A DNA stretch of 64,000 nt from DAOPXV01 sp964551445 (GTDB lineage Bacteria; Muiribacteriota; UBA9980). Each line of letters starts with the position of its first letter. Position 1 is the first letter of the stretch. Made by a program: the position numbers and the translations under genes. The notes below the pieces were generated by a model, which worked only from the letters and a program-made list of their open reading frames with translations, searched no databases and was not told where the DNA came from. Positions 1 through 8,629 of the stretch are shown piece after piece. Location of the stretch: the NCBI GenBank assembly GCA_964551445.1, contig CAZKCG010000003.1, forward strand, positions 62,001-126,000, in the 5' to 3' direction.

Positions 1-1
1 C

Positions 2-340
2 ATAACGGTAAATTCTAAAGAAAAACTCGAACAAGCCCAAAATGCAGGCGTAGACGAAATAATAGTCGAAGGCGAACTCGCCGAACAGGTCCATAACGGA
101 AAGAAAATAATTGTTATAGGCGCCGCCGCGCTTGCAATTATTGGCGCATCTATTGCAGCCGCGCCATTTACCCTTGGTTTTTCAATGGTTTTAGCCGGGC
201 CGATAGCCGTTAGCGCCGGCGTCGAAGTATCGCTGGTATTGGCGGTATTATTTGTCGGCATGGGATTATTGCTGGCGATCTGGAAGGAATATGATGAAAT
301 TGAATACTCCGGCCGCAGACTTGTTTTAAGAAAAAAATAG
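2..340 (+). CDS. C-terminal part of a small membrane protein (cut by window edge)
   Basis: The frame enters from upstream, so only the last 112 codons are visible. They begin with a soluble stretch containing DEIIVEGELAEQV, followed by two hydrophobic segments (about visible residues 36-60 and 66-95) separated by a Gly/Pro-containing turn, and a short basic tail. This suggests a small two-helix membrane protein with a cytoplasmic head. The next gene starts 25 bases on in the same direction, so the two may be co-transcribed. No function can be named; the true start lies outside the window. Confidence 0.6.
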   Translation: MTVNSKEKLEQAQNAGVDEIIVEGELAEQVHNGKKIIVIGAAALAIIGASIAAAPFTLGFSMVLAGPIAVSAGVEVSLVLAVLFVGMGLLLAIWKEYDEIEYSGRRLVLRKK

Positions 341-365
341 TCCATCGAGAAAAAGGAATTTTAAA

Positions 366-1412
366 ATGCTCTCAAGATTCGCGAAATTCTGGCTGCTCAT
401 TTCATTTTTAACGATCGTTGTCGCCCCGCCCCTGACCGGCTGGTACGTCAGAAGCGAGAGGAACGCCGAACTCGAGGAAAACTTTTTTAACACAGCTTCG
501 CAGCTTAAAGATAAAAAGAATTACGACGGCGCGATCTCGATATATGATTTCATTATCGAAAACCGCATGGACGGATACGAAGTAGCGCTTTCCGGCAAAC
601 AGATCGTCGAAGGCGAACGCGATTCATATTTCACAAAGATCAAAGGCTTCGTCAACGGATTCATATTCGGCGAGATCGAAAGCATCCCGTCCCTTGTCGG
701 CTGCGTCAGCGGCGATGTCATGGTGTGGGGGGATTTCAGGGATTTCGTGAAAGAATCATATCATTTTTATTCAGGCCAGGATGTGGATCAGATCAATCTT
801 GGGCTTTCAACAGTCGGCCTTGCGGCAACGGTTTTGCCTAACGTGGATGTCGGTCTTTCAATTTGCAAGAACCTCTCTAAATTCATGACCTCCGGCATGA
901 GAAAGTTCCTGCTCTTTATTCTCGAAGAAGCCGCGAAACTTAAAAAATACGACAAGGTCTACGAATTCATGAGCACTATCGGCTCGATGTATAAAAAAAT
1001 AGGGATCGGCATCGTCGACGTCCTTCAAATGGCCAAAGATTCCGAGCATTTTGGCGTACTGGCCAAATTCATCGAAAAGTTCGGCCGGTCCGCATATTCT
1101 CTGATCCTGATCGGCGGAGAAAAAGCACTGAAATATGGTGAGATAGCTCTTGACTTTACCGGAAAAACCGGAAAGAGCGCGCTCGTATTCTGTTTGAAAT
1201 ATCCTAAAATTGGGGCCAGAATAATAAAGATAACAAAGGTCGTCGCATGGGATAACATGGCGCTGACGATGATGGCGATATCGGAATTGCTGGCGCTGAT
1301 ATCGACATTTGACACTTTTGTTATTTGCATGTTCCTCTGGCTGTGGCTTAATTTCGATAAAATTATCGCGTTGATTTTTTATAAGAATATCGAAAAAGTA
1401 TATTTGCGATAA
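366..1412 (+). CDS. Uncharacterised membrane-associated protein
   Basis: A 348-residue protein with an N-terminal hydrophobic segment (residues 8-27), a long region of amphipathic helices, and a strongly hydrophobic C-terminal pair (about 298-342). Residues 30-65 (NTASQLKDKKNYDGAISIYD) look like a single TPR-type helical hairpin. A Gly-rich middle (FVNGFIFGEIES, then VSGDVMVWGDFRDF and VGLAATVLPNVDVG) resembles conserved hypothetical proteins that I recall from proteobacteria, which have no assigned role. A purine-rich site, AAAAAGGAA, precedes the ATG. The EcsC-family gene follows after 130 bases that contain a TATAAT at 1466-1471 but no clear -35. Confidence 0.75.
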   Translation: MLSRFAKFWLLISFLTIVVAPPLTGWYVRSERNAELEENFFNTASQLKDKKNYDGAISIYDFIIENRMDGYEVALSGKQIVEGERDSYFTKIKGFVNGFIFGEIESIPSLVGCVSGDVMVWGDFRDFVKESYHFYSGQDVDQINLGLSTVGLAATVLPNVDVGLSICKNLSKFMTSGMRKFLLFILEEAAKLKKYDKVYEFMSTIGSMYKKIGIGIVDVLQMAKDSEHFGVLAKFIEKFGRSAYSLILIGGEKALKYGEIALDFTGKTGKSALVFCLKYPKIGARIIKITKVVAWDNMALTMMAISELLALISTFDTFVICMFLWLWLNFDKIIALIFYKNIEKVYLR

Positions 1413-1542
1413 ACATAATATTTAAATCAGTCTAAATTCAAACAGCCTTCTTTAAACATATTTGATATAATACATTTTTTTATGACAGGACCTTTTTAAA
1501 ACCAATATTATTGTTTAAAATAAATAAAATGGAGCAGCAGTT

Positions 1543-2349
1543 ATGTCGGATTATAAAGAAATCACAATAAAAGATATTCAGAAATGGGAAAGCGAAGGTC
1601 CGGGATACATTTCGCAGGTCGGTTCCGTCGTCCTGTGGCCCGCACAAAAAGCCGCCGAGCTGCTTATTCCCCAGGGAGTCCAGGACGCTGTCGGAAAAGC
1701 TGTGGAAAGCGCTTTGAACGGATTGAATAATACGGCAAACTATACCATCAACCAGGAAGAAATCAGAGCACGCGTCGACTCATATCGTTCAGAACATGAA
1801 GATAATTTAAAGGCCGCCGATGAAGCCGCGAAACATTATTGGAACTGGCATCTCGCATACGCGGCAGGCGAAGGCGCCGCGCTTGGCGCCGGAGGAATTT
1901 TATCGCTTGTCGCGGATATTCCGGCTTTATTCACAATGTCCTTCAGATTGATACAGGAAATAGCACTTTGCTATGGTTATGACATTAACACTGATGAAGA
2001 AAAAGAATATATCATGCAAATATTGCGGGTTGGATCTACAAGTGATATCAAAACAAAAGCTGAATTTGTCATCTGTATGAAACAGGTTGAAGAAGTTCTG
2101 ATAAAAGTGACATGGAAGAAAATGAGCGAATCGCTCGCTAAACAGGAAATGAGCAAGCTGTCGCTTTTGGCCGCGCTGCGAAATTTCGCCAAAAGCCTCG
2201 GCATCCAGCTCACCAAGCGCAAGGCACTCCAGATGGTTCCTTTGATAGGCGCGTTGGTCGGGGCATCGTTCAATTACACTTTCATGAACGACGTCGGAAG
2301 AGCGGCTTATATGAGTTATAGAAGAAGAAAGCTGGGGGAAGTATTTTAA
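1543..2349 (+). CDS. EcsC family protein
   Basis: A 268-residue protein whose central and C-terminal parts match the EcsC family as I know it. It has a helical region after HYWNWHLAYAAGEGAALGAGG, then LVADIPALFTMSFRLIQEIALCYGYD, and near the end MVPLIGALVGASFNYTFMNDVGRAA. EcsC proteins carry hydrophobic glycine-rich helices and are linked loosely to membrane or secretion functions; no enzymatic activity is established. An SD-like GGAGCAG lies upstream of the ATG. It converges with the LRAT-type gene on the other strand with 21 bases between stops and no evident terminator hairpin. Confidence 0.8.
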   Translation: MSDYKEITIKDIQKWESEGPGYISQVGSVVLWPAQKAAELLIPQGVQDAVGKAVESALNGLNNTANYTINQEEIRARVDSYRSEHEDNLKAADEAAKHYWNWHLAYAAGEGAALGAGGILSLVADIPALFTMSFRLIQEIALCYGYDINTDEEKEYIMQILRVGSTSDIKTKAEFVICMKQVEEVLIKVTWKKMSESLAKQEMSKLSLLAALRNFAKSLGIQLTKRKALQMVPLIGALVGASFNYTFMNDVGRAAYMSYRRRKLGEVF

Positions 2350-2370
2350 GTCATAAGCTATAAACGCATA

Positions 2371-3171
2371 TTAAAGCGAGCCTGTGTTTTCTGCCGCTTC
2401 ACAAACCTCATCCATCGCCCTGACAATATCCTTCTCCGCGCCCCACGCCCTGCGAATATTCCGTGGATCTATTATCCTGCAATGGCCGGTCAGTTTGTTC
2501 TGCTGGAACTTCCAGCCGGCAGCTTCGCAGATATTGTTCCAGAATGTTTTGCCGCCGCGGGTTTTTATCGGAGTATTCGTAAATCCTGCTATGGCGCATA
2601 ACTTTTCTATTAAATATTCGTTTTTTATTATATATGCGAATTTTTCTTTAAGCGTAGTATTTGATGATGATCTTTTCGGAAGTTTAGGAGACCCGTCTAT
2701 TTCTTCGGGACCGAATTTTCCATTAATGCACCACTCGACGAAGTGTTCGCAATTATTAATAAGAAGGTTCCAGCCGGCTTCGCCGATCCTTTCACGCGCC
2801 CGTTTTATGGATTCTTCGCGAGAGAATTTGCGCGTTTCATGTTCTCTGATGTATATTTTTTTCGAAATAAGGCCGCGTGTCGCGACATCTTCGGCGAATT
2901 CCTGGATCGAAACTTCGATTATACCTTTCTTTCTTCCTTTTTTATAATGAATTACAGTGCCATCACCCGAATAGATCCCATGATGAGTGAGAACGCCATA
3001 CGTGATAAAAAGATGATCGCCGGGTTTTAACTTGCCTGACATTTCAAGCAGCGAAGCCCGCTGACCTTCAAAAAAGCAGCGTTTTAAAATATTAGCCATA
3101 CTGGCCGCATCAAGGAAATTTTTGACGACGGAACCGAGTTTTTTGATTTTGTCTGATGTTGATTTTTTCAT
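2371..3171 (-). CDS. LRAT-domain (NlpC/P60-fold) protein with extra C-terminal domain
   Basis: A 266-residue protein with a lecithin:retinol acyltransferase-type domain at about residues 47-150. Catalytic residues of the family are all visible: His63 in THHGIY, His75 in TVIHY and the nucleophile Cys141 in NNCEHF. Family members are thiol hydrolases or acyltransferases acting on lipids or peptides. A second domain (about 170-266) with KTFWNNICEAAGWKFQQNK and a conserved-looking RIIDPRNIRRAWG is not recognised. The N-terminal 45 residues are basic and helical, without a signal peptide. It lies 8 bases after the second LRAT gene on the same strand; no strong SD is visible, so translational coupling is likely. 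Confidence 0.82.
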   Translation of the reverse strand: MKKSTSDKIKKLGSVVKNFLDAASMANILKRCFFEGQRASLLEMSGKLKPGDHLFITYGVLTHHGIYSGDGTVIHYKKGRKKGIIEVSIQEFAEDVATRGLISKKIYIREHETRKFSREESIKRARERIGEAGWNLLINNCEHFVEWCINGKFGPEEIDGSPKLPKRSSSNTTLKEKFAYIIKNEYLIEKLCAIAGFTNTPIKTRGGKTFWNNICEAAGWKFQQNKLTGHCRIIDPRNIRRAWGAEKDIVRAMDEVCEAAENTGSL

Positions 3172-3179
3172 GATTTAAT

Positions 3180-3746
3180 TTATCTCACTTCACACACCGG
3201 CGAAACGGACCTTCCTAAAAGATCAAGCAATTCGTTCACCTGATGCGATTCGGAAACGCCGGTCTTGCACCAGATGACGAAGTGTTCGCAGTTATTGAAT
3301 ATAAGGCTGTACGAGTCCTCGCCGATGCGGCTTCTGGCGCGCTTCACGGTTTCGGCGGGCGAATAAAGTTTGTAATTGATCTTTTTGAAAAGATCGTATA
3401 TTTCCCTGACGAGTTTCAACGGTTCCGGCATTTCGCCGGAAAGAAGGCTGCCCAAAATCGAAACTTCAGTTGATTTTTCACGCGGCCGGCCATGTTCTTT
3501 CGGAAATTCGCATATAAAATAATTTTTGGCGTCATGCAGAAAATCTGAAAACTTCGATTCGTGGACGCTCATGTCCCCACCAAAATAAGAACTTTTTGCG
3601 GAGTAATGAATGACATTTCCACGACCGGAGTACATTCCGTAATATTTATATATGCCGCGCCCGACGCCGATCACTTCGCCGGCTTTTACTTTTGTCTCAG
3701 CCTTGACCCTGGTTTTCTTTTTGAGGGTCGTGGTTTTTCCGGACAT
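3180..3746 (-). CDS. LRAT-domain protein with substituted catalytic histidine
   Basis: A 188-residue relative of the downstream gene. The LRAT-fold core has GMYSGRGNVIHY (His47) and NNCEHFVIWC (Cys153), but the position of the first catalytic His is occupied by Tyr35 (YKYYGMY against THHGIY in the neighbour). A helical insert of about 40 residues (90-130) separates the two motif blocks. I start the gene at the ATG of MSGKTTT, which has an AAGGGGAAGGA site just upstream; an ATG 18 bases earlier has none. It is probably the first gene of a two-gene unit. It may be an inactive or altered-chemistry paralogue. Confidence 0.8.
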   Translation of the reverse strand: MSGKTTTLKKKTRVKAETKVKAGEVIGVGRGIYKYYGMYSGRGNVIHYSAKSSYFGGDMSVHESKFSDFLHDAKNYFICEFPKEHGRPREKSTEVSILGSLLSGEMPEPLKLVREIYDLFKKINYKLYSPAETVKRARSRIGEDSYSLIFNNCEHFVIWCKTGVSESHQVNELLDLLGRSVSPVCEVR

Positions 3747-3865
3747 TTCCTTCCCCTTGATCATAACAACATTTTACACTGCTTATTATACCTTATCAAA
3801 CTTTATTTATCAAGACGTCGAGCTAATTAGCGGCGAATTCGGCTTACCGCAACAAGTTGAGTAAT

Positions 3866-3964
3866 TCAAGCCATTACTATCTTGTTTTCATCTGATTCAA
3901 ATACATGTTCAATGTCAAGACTCATGCCGCCGTAGTTTTTATCATCTATAGGCGGCATTTCCAT
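3866..3964 (-). pseudogene. Short coding-like remnant or micro-ORF
   Basis: A 32-codon open frame with coding-like composition (MEMPPIDDKNYGGMSLD at its start, acidic C-terminus). There is no convincing SD, and an in-frame stop lies a few codons upstream of the possible GTG/ATG starts. It reads like the tail of a lost gene. The rest of 3747-4184 is AT-rich and shows nothing else that I can support. Confidence 0.3.
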
Positions 3965-4184
3965 TTTTATTTTTTGCACAATTTCATTATACAAATATTA
4001 TCGCTTAAACTTTCCGCGCATTAACCAAAACACATCGGCCGCTGACGGTTTTAGCACAATAAAAATTCCGGCATATTTGAAATTAGTGAACAATCTGATA
4101 ATTAAGATCACAATTTCAAGACATTGCCCGCCGTTCAAATATGCCCGACACCATAAGCAGCGAAAGAAAAAGTTAAAACTTTGA

Positions 4185-4586
4185 CGAGACCATGATAGGG
4201 AAGAGATCAGGGAACACAACAGTCAGTTCTTCGCCATCAGCAAGCGGTCGCTCAAGATCACGCTCGAAAAATCAAAACTTATGGTGCCGCACCTCAAGGC
4301 GGTTTTCCAGGAATCGGAATTCACGGAATTTCTCGGCGAGATCTTCGGCGGCATGTTCTGCAAGACCAAGGCGATCGAGGAGAAGATGGCGGATCTCGAC
4401 GACAAATACGAGGAAAGCGAATCCGAATGCAGGTGGCACGACGAGGAAGCGAGGCGCCTCGAAAAGATCAAGGACGAAATAATCGCGAGAGCTAAAAAAC
4501 GCGCGGAAGCGGCCAGGCGGTCGGAAGCGTCAAAGGCGGTAAGCCGGCGCGATGCGGGCGAGAAAAACTTATCGAAGGATTTTTAA
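4185..4586 (+). pseudogene. 5'-truncated fragment of a coiled-coil protein
   Basis: An open frame that begins directly after a TGA, with coding-like sequence from its first codons (REEIREHNSQFFAISKRSLK) and no start codon or SD near that point. The first ATG is 32 codons in, inside conserved-looking sequence (KLMVPHLKAVFQESEFTEFL). The C-terminal half is a charged helix rich in Glu, Lys, Arg and Ala. Most likely it is the 3' end of a gene that lost its front. An internal ATG could still give a 101-residue product. Confidence 0.5.
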
Positions 4587-4835
4587 CGGAGCTTCCGCCT
4601 GTTTCCAGGAATTTGGCAAAACATCTTCAAGTCCTCTTGCGTCAAGTTCATCAAGAATGGTTTCACGCGTCAGGCAGTCGCTTTCAAGCAAAGTTGACAC
4701 AGTCCGGTTATCGGTGTAATATTAATAAAGCCGGCGTTTTATAACGGTTTTTATATATTCGGCCTCGTCCGGATCCTTGCAGATGGTTTCGGGCGGGGTT
4801 ACGAATTTTTCTCCGGAGATCGGGTTGAGATAAAT
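4569..4835 (-). pseudogene. Gene fragment with in-frame stop
   Basis: Two coding-like stretches in the same frame are separated by one TAA (at 4722-4724). The upstream part reads LNPISGEKFVTPPETICKD and ends KRRLY; the downstream part reads YYTDNRTVSTLLESDCLTRE and ends at TAA near 4569. A TGA sits just before the first part and there is no start. The frame continuity across the stop suggests one former gene with a nonsense change and a lost 5' end. It overlaps the tail of the opposite-strand fragment by 18 bases. Confidence 0.45.
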
Positions 4836-4875
4836 TCAATCACCACACTGTTTTTCAAATAAATACACATTCCGA

Positions 4876-4904
4876 TTGACAATCGAACCTAAAAATTATA
4901 AAAT
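4876..4904 (+). promoter_or_regulatory. Sigma-70-type promoter for the cyclophilin gene
   Basis: TTGACA (4876-4881), a 17-base spacer and TAAAAT (4899-4904). It lies about 34 bases before the TTG start of the cyclophilin gene and is the likely promoter for the signalling cluster down to 7383. Confidence 0.7.
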
Positions 4905-4937
4905 GTATCTACTATAATATTAAACGGAGGGATCACA

Positions 4938-5540
4938 TTGAAGTTAAATTCAGTTCTCATTCTCGTATTTTTGTTCGTTATGGTATTCGGGGTCAGCAAA
5001 GCGGTCGCTCAGGACACGAAATCGACTGACGTTCCCAAGGGCACTTCAGAAGTAATTATCGACGACAAGGCGCTGCCTCAGGTTAAAATGACCACAAAAT
5101 ACGGCGATATGGTAATAGAGCTTTTCGAAGACGAAACGCCCAACACGGTCGCGAACTTCGTAAATCTCATAGAAAAAGGCTATTATGACGGCCTCGTTTT
5201 CCACAGAGTAGTAGCTAATTTCGTTATCCAGGGCGGCGACCCGACCGGCACAGGCTCCGGCGGCCCCGGCTACCGCATCAGATGCGAATGCGACAAGAAC
5301 ACCCACAAACACTTAAGAGGCGTCCTCTCGATGGCTCACGCCGGGAAAGATACGGGCGGCAGCCAGTTCTTCATAACTCATTGCGCCACACCTCACCTTG
5401 ACGGAAGACACACGGTGTTCGGCCAGGTTTTAACGGGCGTAGAGATAGTCGATAAGGTTCAGGTCGGCGACAAAATGGAAAAAGTGGTCATGCTCAAGAA
5501 AAAAAGTCACGAATACAAACCCGAAACCTTAAGCAAATAA
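4938..5540 (+). CDS. Exported cyclophilin-type peptidyl-prolyl isomerase
   Basis: A 200-residue protein that catalyses cis-trans isomerisation of Xaa-Pro bonds. A signal peptide (residues 1-25, ending AVAQ) predicts periplasmic location. The cyclophilin domain (about 50-190) shows FHRV with the catalytic Arg (88-91), QGGDPTGTG, GSQFFI (141-146) and HLDGRHTVFG. The start is a TTG with GGAGG seven bases upstream. It is first in a same-strand cluster, followed after 19 bases by the receiver-phosphatase gene. Function is confident at family level; substrates are unknown. Confidence 0.93.
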   Translation: MKLNSVLILVFLFVMVFGVSKAVAQDTKSTDVPKGTSEVIIDDKALPQVKMTTKYGDMVIELFEDETPNTVANFVNLIEKGYYDGLVFHRVVANFVIQGGDPTGTGSGGPGYRIRCECDKNTHKHLRGVLSMAHAGKDTGGSQFFITHCATPHLDGRHTVFGQVLTGVEIVDKVQVGDKMEKVVMLKKKSHEYKPETLSK

Positions 5541-5559
5541 TATATTTTGGTGAACTGAT

Positions 5560-6756
5560 TTGAATAAGCCGGAAGCAACCGATCGCAAAAAATATAAAAT
5601 TCTCGTAGTTGACGACGAGGAGGTCATCAGAAAGCTTCTGATGGCGAGCCTCAAGCCGAACTATTTCGTCGAACTCTCAAACGACGGGATAGACGCCGTT
5701 GAAAAGGTGAAAACCTTCAAGCCGGACCTCTTTCTCGTCGATAACATGATGCCGCGAATGAACGGTTTCGAGCTGGTCAAAGCTCTGCGCGAGAACGCCG
5801 AGTTCGCCAACACGCCGATAATAATGCTCACCGCTAAAGACGGCGTGCGCGACAAGGTGGAAGGTTTCACCACCGGCGTCGACGACTATATCACCAAGCC
5901 TTTCAACATCATGGAATTAAACGTTCGGATCGAATCGTTTCTCAGAAAAAGCCAGAAAACGAAATACGTCAACACGCTCATGTCATCCATGGGAACCGGC
6001 ACCAGCCAGGACGATATAAGCCTTTTAGGCCACGATCTCAAGGCCGCCGCGGCGATCCAGTTCAACATGATGCCGACGAAATTTCCAGTCAGTGAAAACT
6101 TCGCTTTCGGCGCCAAAATGATCCCGGCCAAGACCGTCGGCGGCGATTTCTACGACTTCATCCCCATCGATAACGAACGCGTGGCCATCTGCGTCGGCGA
6201 CGTTTCCGGAAAAGGCATAACGGCGGCGCTTCTGATGGTAATGGTCCGGACCCTCGTGCGCGTGCTTCTGGCCGAGAACCTTCCGCTCATCGATATCTGC
6301 AACAAGATCAATTCCATGCTCATCCGCGACGTCGGCATGGGTAAATTCATAACTATTTTCATAGCCATATTAAATATCGAAACCGGAATATTCGAATCAT
6401 ACGTGAACGCCGGGCATCTGCCGCCATTTATCATAAAAAAAGATATGAGCGTCGGCCAGCTCGATTCGACCGGCCCGTTCCTCGGAGCGTTCCCGCAGGT
6501 CGAGATAGCGTCCGCCTCATATAAATTCGACGAAGGCGACCTGATCACCATCTACACCGACGGAGTTACGGAGGCCGAAAAGGAATCCCTCAATTTCTTC
6601 GGCGAAGACCGTCTGCTCGACTTTCTTAAAGCCTACTATAAAAATTCTCCTCAGGAAGCGGTGGATAAAATAGTATCGGAAGTTTCAAACTTCTCGCCCA
6701 ACAAGAACGACGACGTTACTCTGGTCCTTATCAAAAATACCGGCAAGCGTGACTAA
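5560..6756 (+). CDS. Response regulator with PP2C-type (SpoIIE/RsbU-like) phosphatase domain
   Basis: A 398-residue two-domain protein. Residues 14-130 form a receiver domain with acidic pocket DDEE, phospho-acceptor Asp61 in LFLVDNMMP, Thr in MLTAKDG and Lys in ITKPFN. Residues 170-395 form a PPM serine phosphatase with GGDFYDF, VGDVSGKGI, YTDGVTEAE and DDVTLVLI, which hold the metal-binding aspartates. In RsbU-type modules such enzymes dephosphorylate a STAS antagonist, and a STAS protein is encoded 21 bases downstream. It starts at TTG with GGTGA upstream. No cognate kinase or anti-sigma kinase is adjacent. Confidence 0.92.
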   Translation: MNKPEATDRKKYKILVVDDEEVIRKLLMASLKPNYFVELSNDGIDAVEKVKTFKPDLFLVDNMMPRMNGFELVKALRENAEFANTPIIMLTAKDGVRDKVEGFTTGVDDYITKPFNIMELNVRIESFLRKSQKTKYVNTLMSSMGTGTSQDDISLLGHDLKAAAAIQFNMMPTKFPVSENFAFGAKMIPAKTVGGDFYDFIPIDNERVAICVGDVSGKGITAALLMVMVRTLVRVLLAENLPLIDICNKINSMLIRDVGMGKFITIFIAILNIETGIFESYVNAGHLPPFIIKKDMSVGQLDSTGPFLGAFPQVEIASASYKFDEGDLITIYTDGVTEAEKESLNFFGEDRLLDFLKAYYKNSPQEAVDKIVSEVSNFSPNKNDDVTLVLIKNTGKRD

Positions 6757-6777
6757 ACAAAGGAGAAATTTCGCAAT

Positions 6778-7125
6778 ATGATGACAGTTAAATTTGAAAA
6801 CAGGGGCGATTTCGGAGTGGTCTATATTGAAGGCGAGGTCAATATATTAAACAACGCCGAATTAAAGAACGCTTTCAACGACGTTTTCAACTCGAACCAG
6901 TACAGGCTCATAATCGATTTTTCGAAAACCGCCTACATAGATTCCTCCGCCATTTCCGTTATAATCGCCGCCAGAAATACGATCGTTTCCAAGAGCGGGA
7001 ACATAGTTTTCTGCAGCCTTCCCATAACGATAGACAAGGTTTTCAACATAATCGGCTTTAAAGGGGTCGTTAAATTCTTCAAAACGCAGGAAGAGGCGGT
7101 CGCTTTTTTCGGAACCAAACAATAA
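6778..7125 (+). CDS. STAS-domain anti-sigma factor antagonist
   Basis: A 115-residue single STAS domain of the SpoIIAA/RsbV type. The phosphorylation loop is visible as YIDSSAISVI, so one of the two serines is the probable target of a partner kinase and of the phosphatase encoded just upstream. Unphosphorylated antagonists of this family bind an anti-sigma or switch kinase and release its target. Two consecutive ATG codons follow an AGGAG site. The partner-switch kinase is not in the window. Confidence 0.92.
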   Translation: MMTVKFENRGDFGVVYIEGEVNILNNAELKNAFNDVFNSNQYRLIIDFSKTAYIDSSAISVIIAARNTIVSKSGNIVFCSLPITIDKVFNIIGFKGVVKFFKTQEEAVAFFGTKQ

Positions 7126-7197
7126 CCATAACGCTATAAATATTTAAAATTCAGACGATATTTTTAGTGCACATTCTTAAAACAGGGGGCTTTTATT

Positions 7198-7383
7198 ATG
7201 ACGACGAACTTACAGATGGACCCGGTTTCTATCCCGTTCAGAAAGATAATCTGCAAATCATGCCAGACTGTCGGCGACACCCAGACAGGCTTCAAACTCT
7301 TTGATTCCGAAGTAAAGGGCAGGGCCCAGGCCGTCTGCGACAGCTGCGGAACGGCGAACCTCATCAAAAAAGAAAGAAATTAA
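7198..7383 (+). CDS. Small zinc-ribbon protein
   Basis: A 61-residue protein with two CxxC pairs, CKSC near residue 19 and CDSC near residue 47, which would bind one zinc ion as a ribbon. It starts at an ATG after AGGGGG. It follows the STAS gene by about 70 bases and precedes a terminator, so it may be the last member of the signalling transcript. No specific function can be named. Confidence 0.65.
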   Translation: MTTNLQMDPVSIPFRKIICKSCQTVGDTQTGFKLFDSEVKGRAQAVCDSCGTANLIKKERN

Positions 7384-7453
7384 AGCTCGCAACGATTTTA
7401 ATGAACGCCGGCTGAACATGGCTCGATAAATTAAAATATAAACATATTTACAT

Positions 7454-7487
7454 AAAAAGAGGCTGTCTTTTCAGGCGGCCTCTTTTT
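7454..7487 (+). terminator. Rho-independent terminator
   Basis: A ten-base-pair stem of AAAAAGAGGC with GCCTCTTTTT, with two further pairs above it, ending in a T-run. It closes the cyclophilin-phosphatase-STAS-zinc ribbon cluster. Confidence 0.8.
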
Positions 7488-7653
7488 TATCATTTTCACA
7501 AGGCTGACCAGGGAATATGTTTGGAAGATTTTTAGTTTATATGCCCCAAACATATTCAATTTTTGGTATAATATGTATAGTCAACATGATCTTGAAAAAA
7601 GTTTTATTTTGCCTTAAATATTGATTTGAACATATAAAATAAGGAGAATGCTC

Positions 7654-8595
7654 ATGAAAAGATACCGTTATTTATCGTTTTTGATGATCTTTTCGCTTTT
7701 ATTTGTTTTTAATACCGAATCATTCGCGCAATTAAGCAAGGTCGGCGAAGGTTTAAAAACCGCCGCGGCCATTTCTGAAACGGAAAAAGTGGAATCGAGC
7801 TGGGGAACCCGCGATGCGTCATTCGATAAGGTGGACGACGCTCTCGGAACGGCAAGAGGCGAAATTTCCACGCACAAAAAACTGGACGGCATGGACGCTT
7901 ATTCGGGCCTTCGTTATACCAGGACGGCAAAGACCGCCGGCAAAAATAAAAAAACTAAAATTCAGGATACCTCTACGTTCGGCGTTTGGAGCGAAGGAAC
8001 TTTCGGGGCTCTGGCCTTTGAAAAAGGCGCTATCCTTGACGTTAAGTCCAACGACAATTCGATCGGCTCCGGCCTGAAACATACCAGGCTCGAACAATAT
8101 GAAAGCGATCATTTACTCTCGGCTACAAAGGCCGACGGCGTGGTCGGCGCCGAAGCCAGGGCGGAAGGCAACTACTACGTCGGAAAGAACGGCATCGAAT
8201 TAGGCGGAGCTGCGGGGGCCAAGGTAGGCGCCTGGGTCGAAAGCGACTCCGGAATAACCTTCAAGGCCGGCAACAACCGCAACGTCGCGTCGGTCGTCAG
8301 CGGAGTCAGTATCGGAGCGAGCCTCGGCGCGGGCGCGGAAGGTAATGTCTCGCTTAGAAACGACAGGGTAGGGCTTGAAGTAGGCGTCGACGTGGGGTTC
8401 GTAAAACTAAAACTCGGCGGATACGTAAATCCCATAGGAATTTTCGAGGCCGTTAAAGATAAGACCGGCGGCTGGTTCAGTTCCAATAAAGATGATAAAA
8501 AATCTTCGGGCGGCGCTGAAGGCGCGAGCGGCAAAGGCACTACCAACAGCGGTTCGGGCGGCTCCGGCGGTTCAAGCGGCAGGATCACCAATTAA
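7654..8595 (+). CDS. Secreted Gly/Ala-rich protein of unknown function
   Basis: A 313-residue protein starting at the ATG that sits seven bases after AAGGAG; an ATG two codons earlier is too close to that site. Residues 1-26 are a signal peptide ending FAQ. The body (about 90-260) is rich in Gly, Ala, Val and alternating polar residues (VVGAEARAEGNYYVGKNG, GVSIGASLGAGAEGN), suggesting repeated beta strands. The last 40 residues are a Gly/Ser linker-like tail. It is monocistronic between two terminators. It resembles surface or toxin-associated beta-rich regions only in composition; I do not recognise the family. Confidence 0.75.
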   Translation: MKRYRYLSFLMIFSLLFVFNTESFAQLSKVGEGLKTAAAISETEKVESSWGTRDASFDKVDDALGTARGEISTHKKLDGMDAYSGLRYTRTAKTAGKNKKTKIQDTSTFGVWSEGTFGALAFEKGAILDVKSNDNSIGSGLKHTRLEQYESDHLLSATKADGVVGAEARAEGNYYVGKNGIELGGAAGAKVGAWVESDSGITFKAGNNRNVASVVSGVSIGASLGAGAEGNVSLRNDRVGLEVGVDVGFVKLKLGGYVNPIGIFEAVKDKTGGWFSSNKDDKKSSGGAEGASGKGTTNSGSGGSGGSSGRITN

Positions 8596-8629
8596 CCTCT
8601 TAGATCGATTTATATATATATAAATTTTT

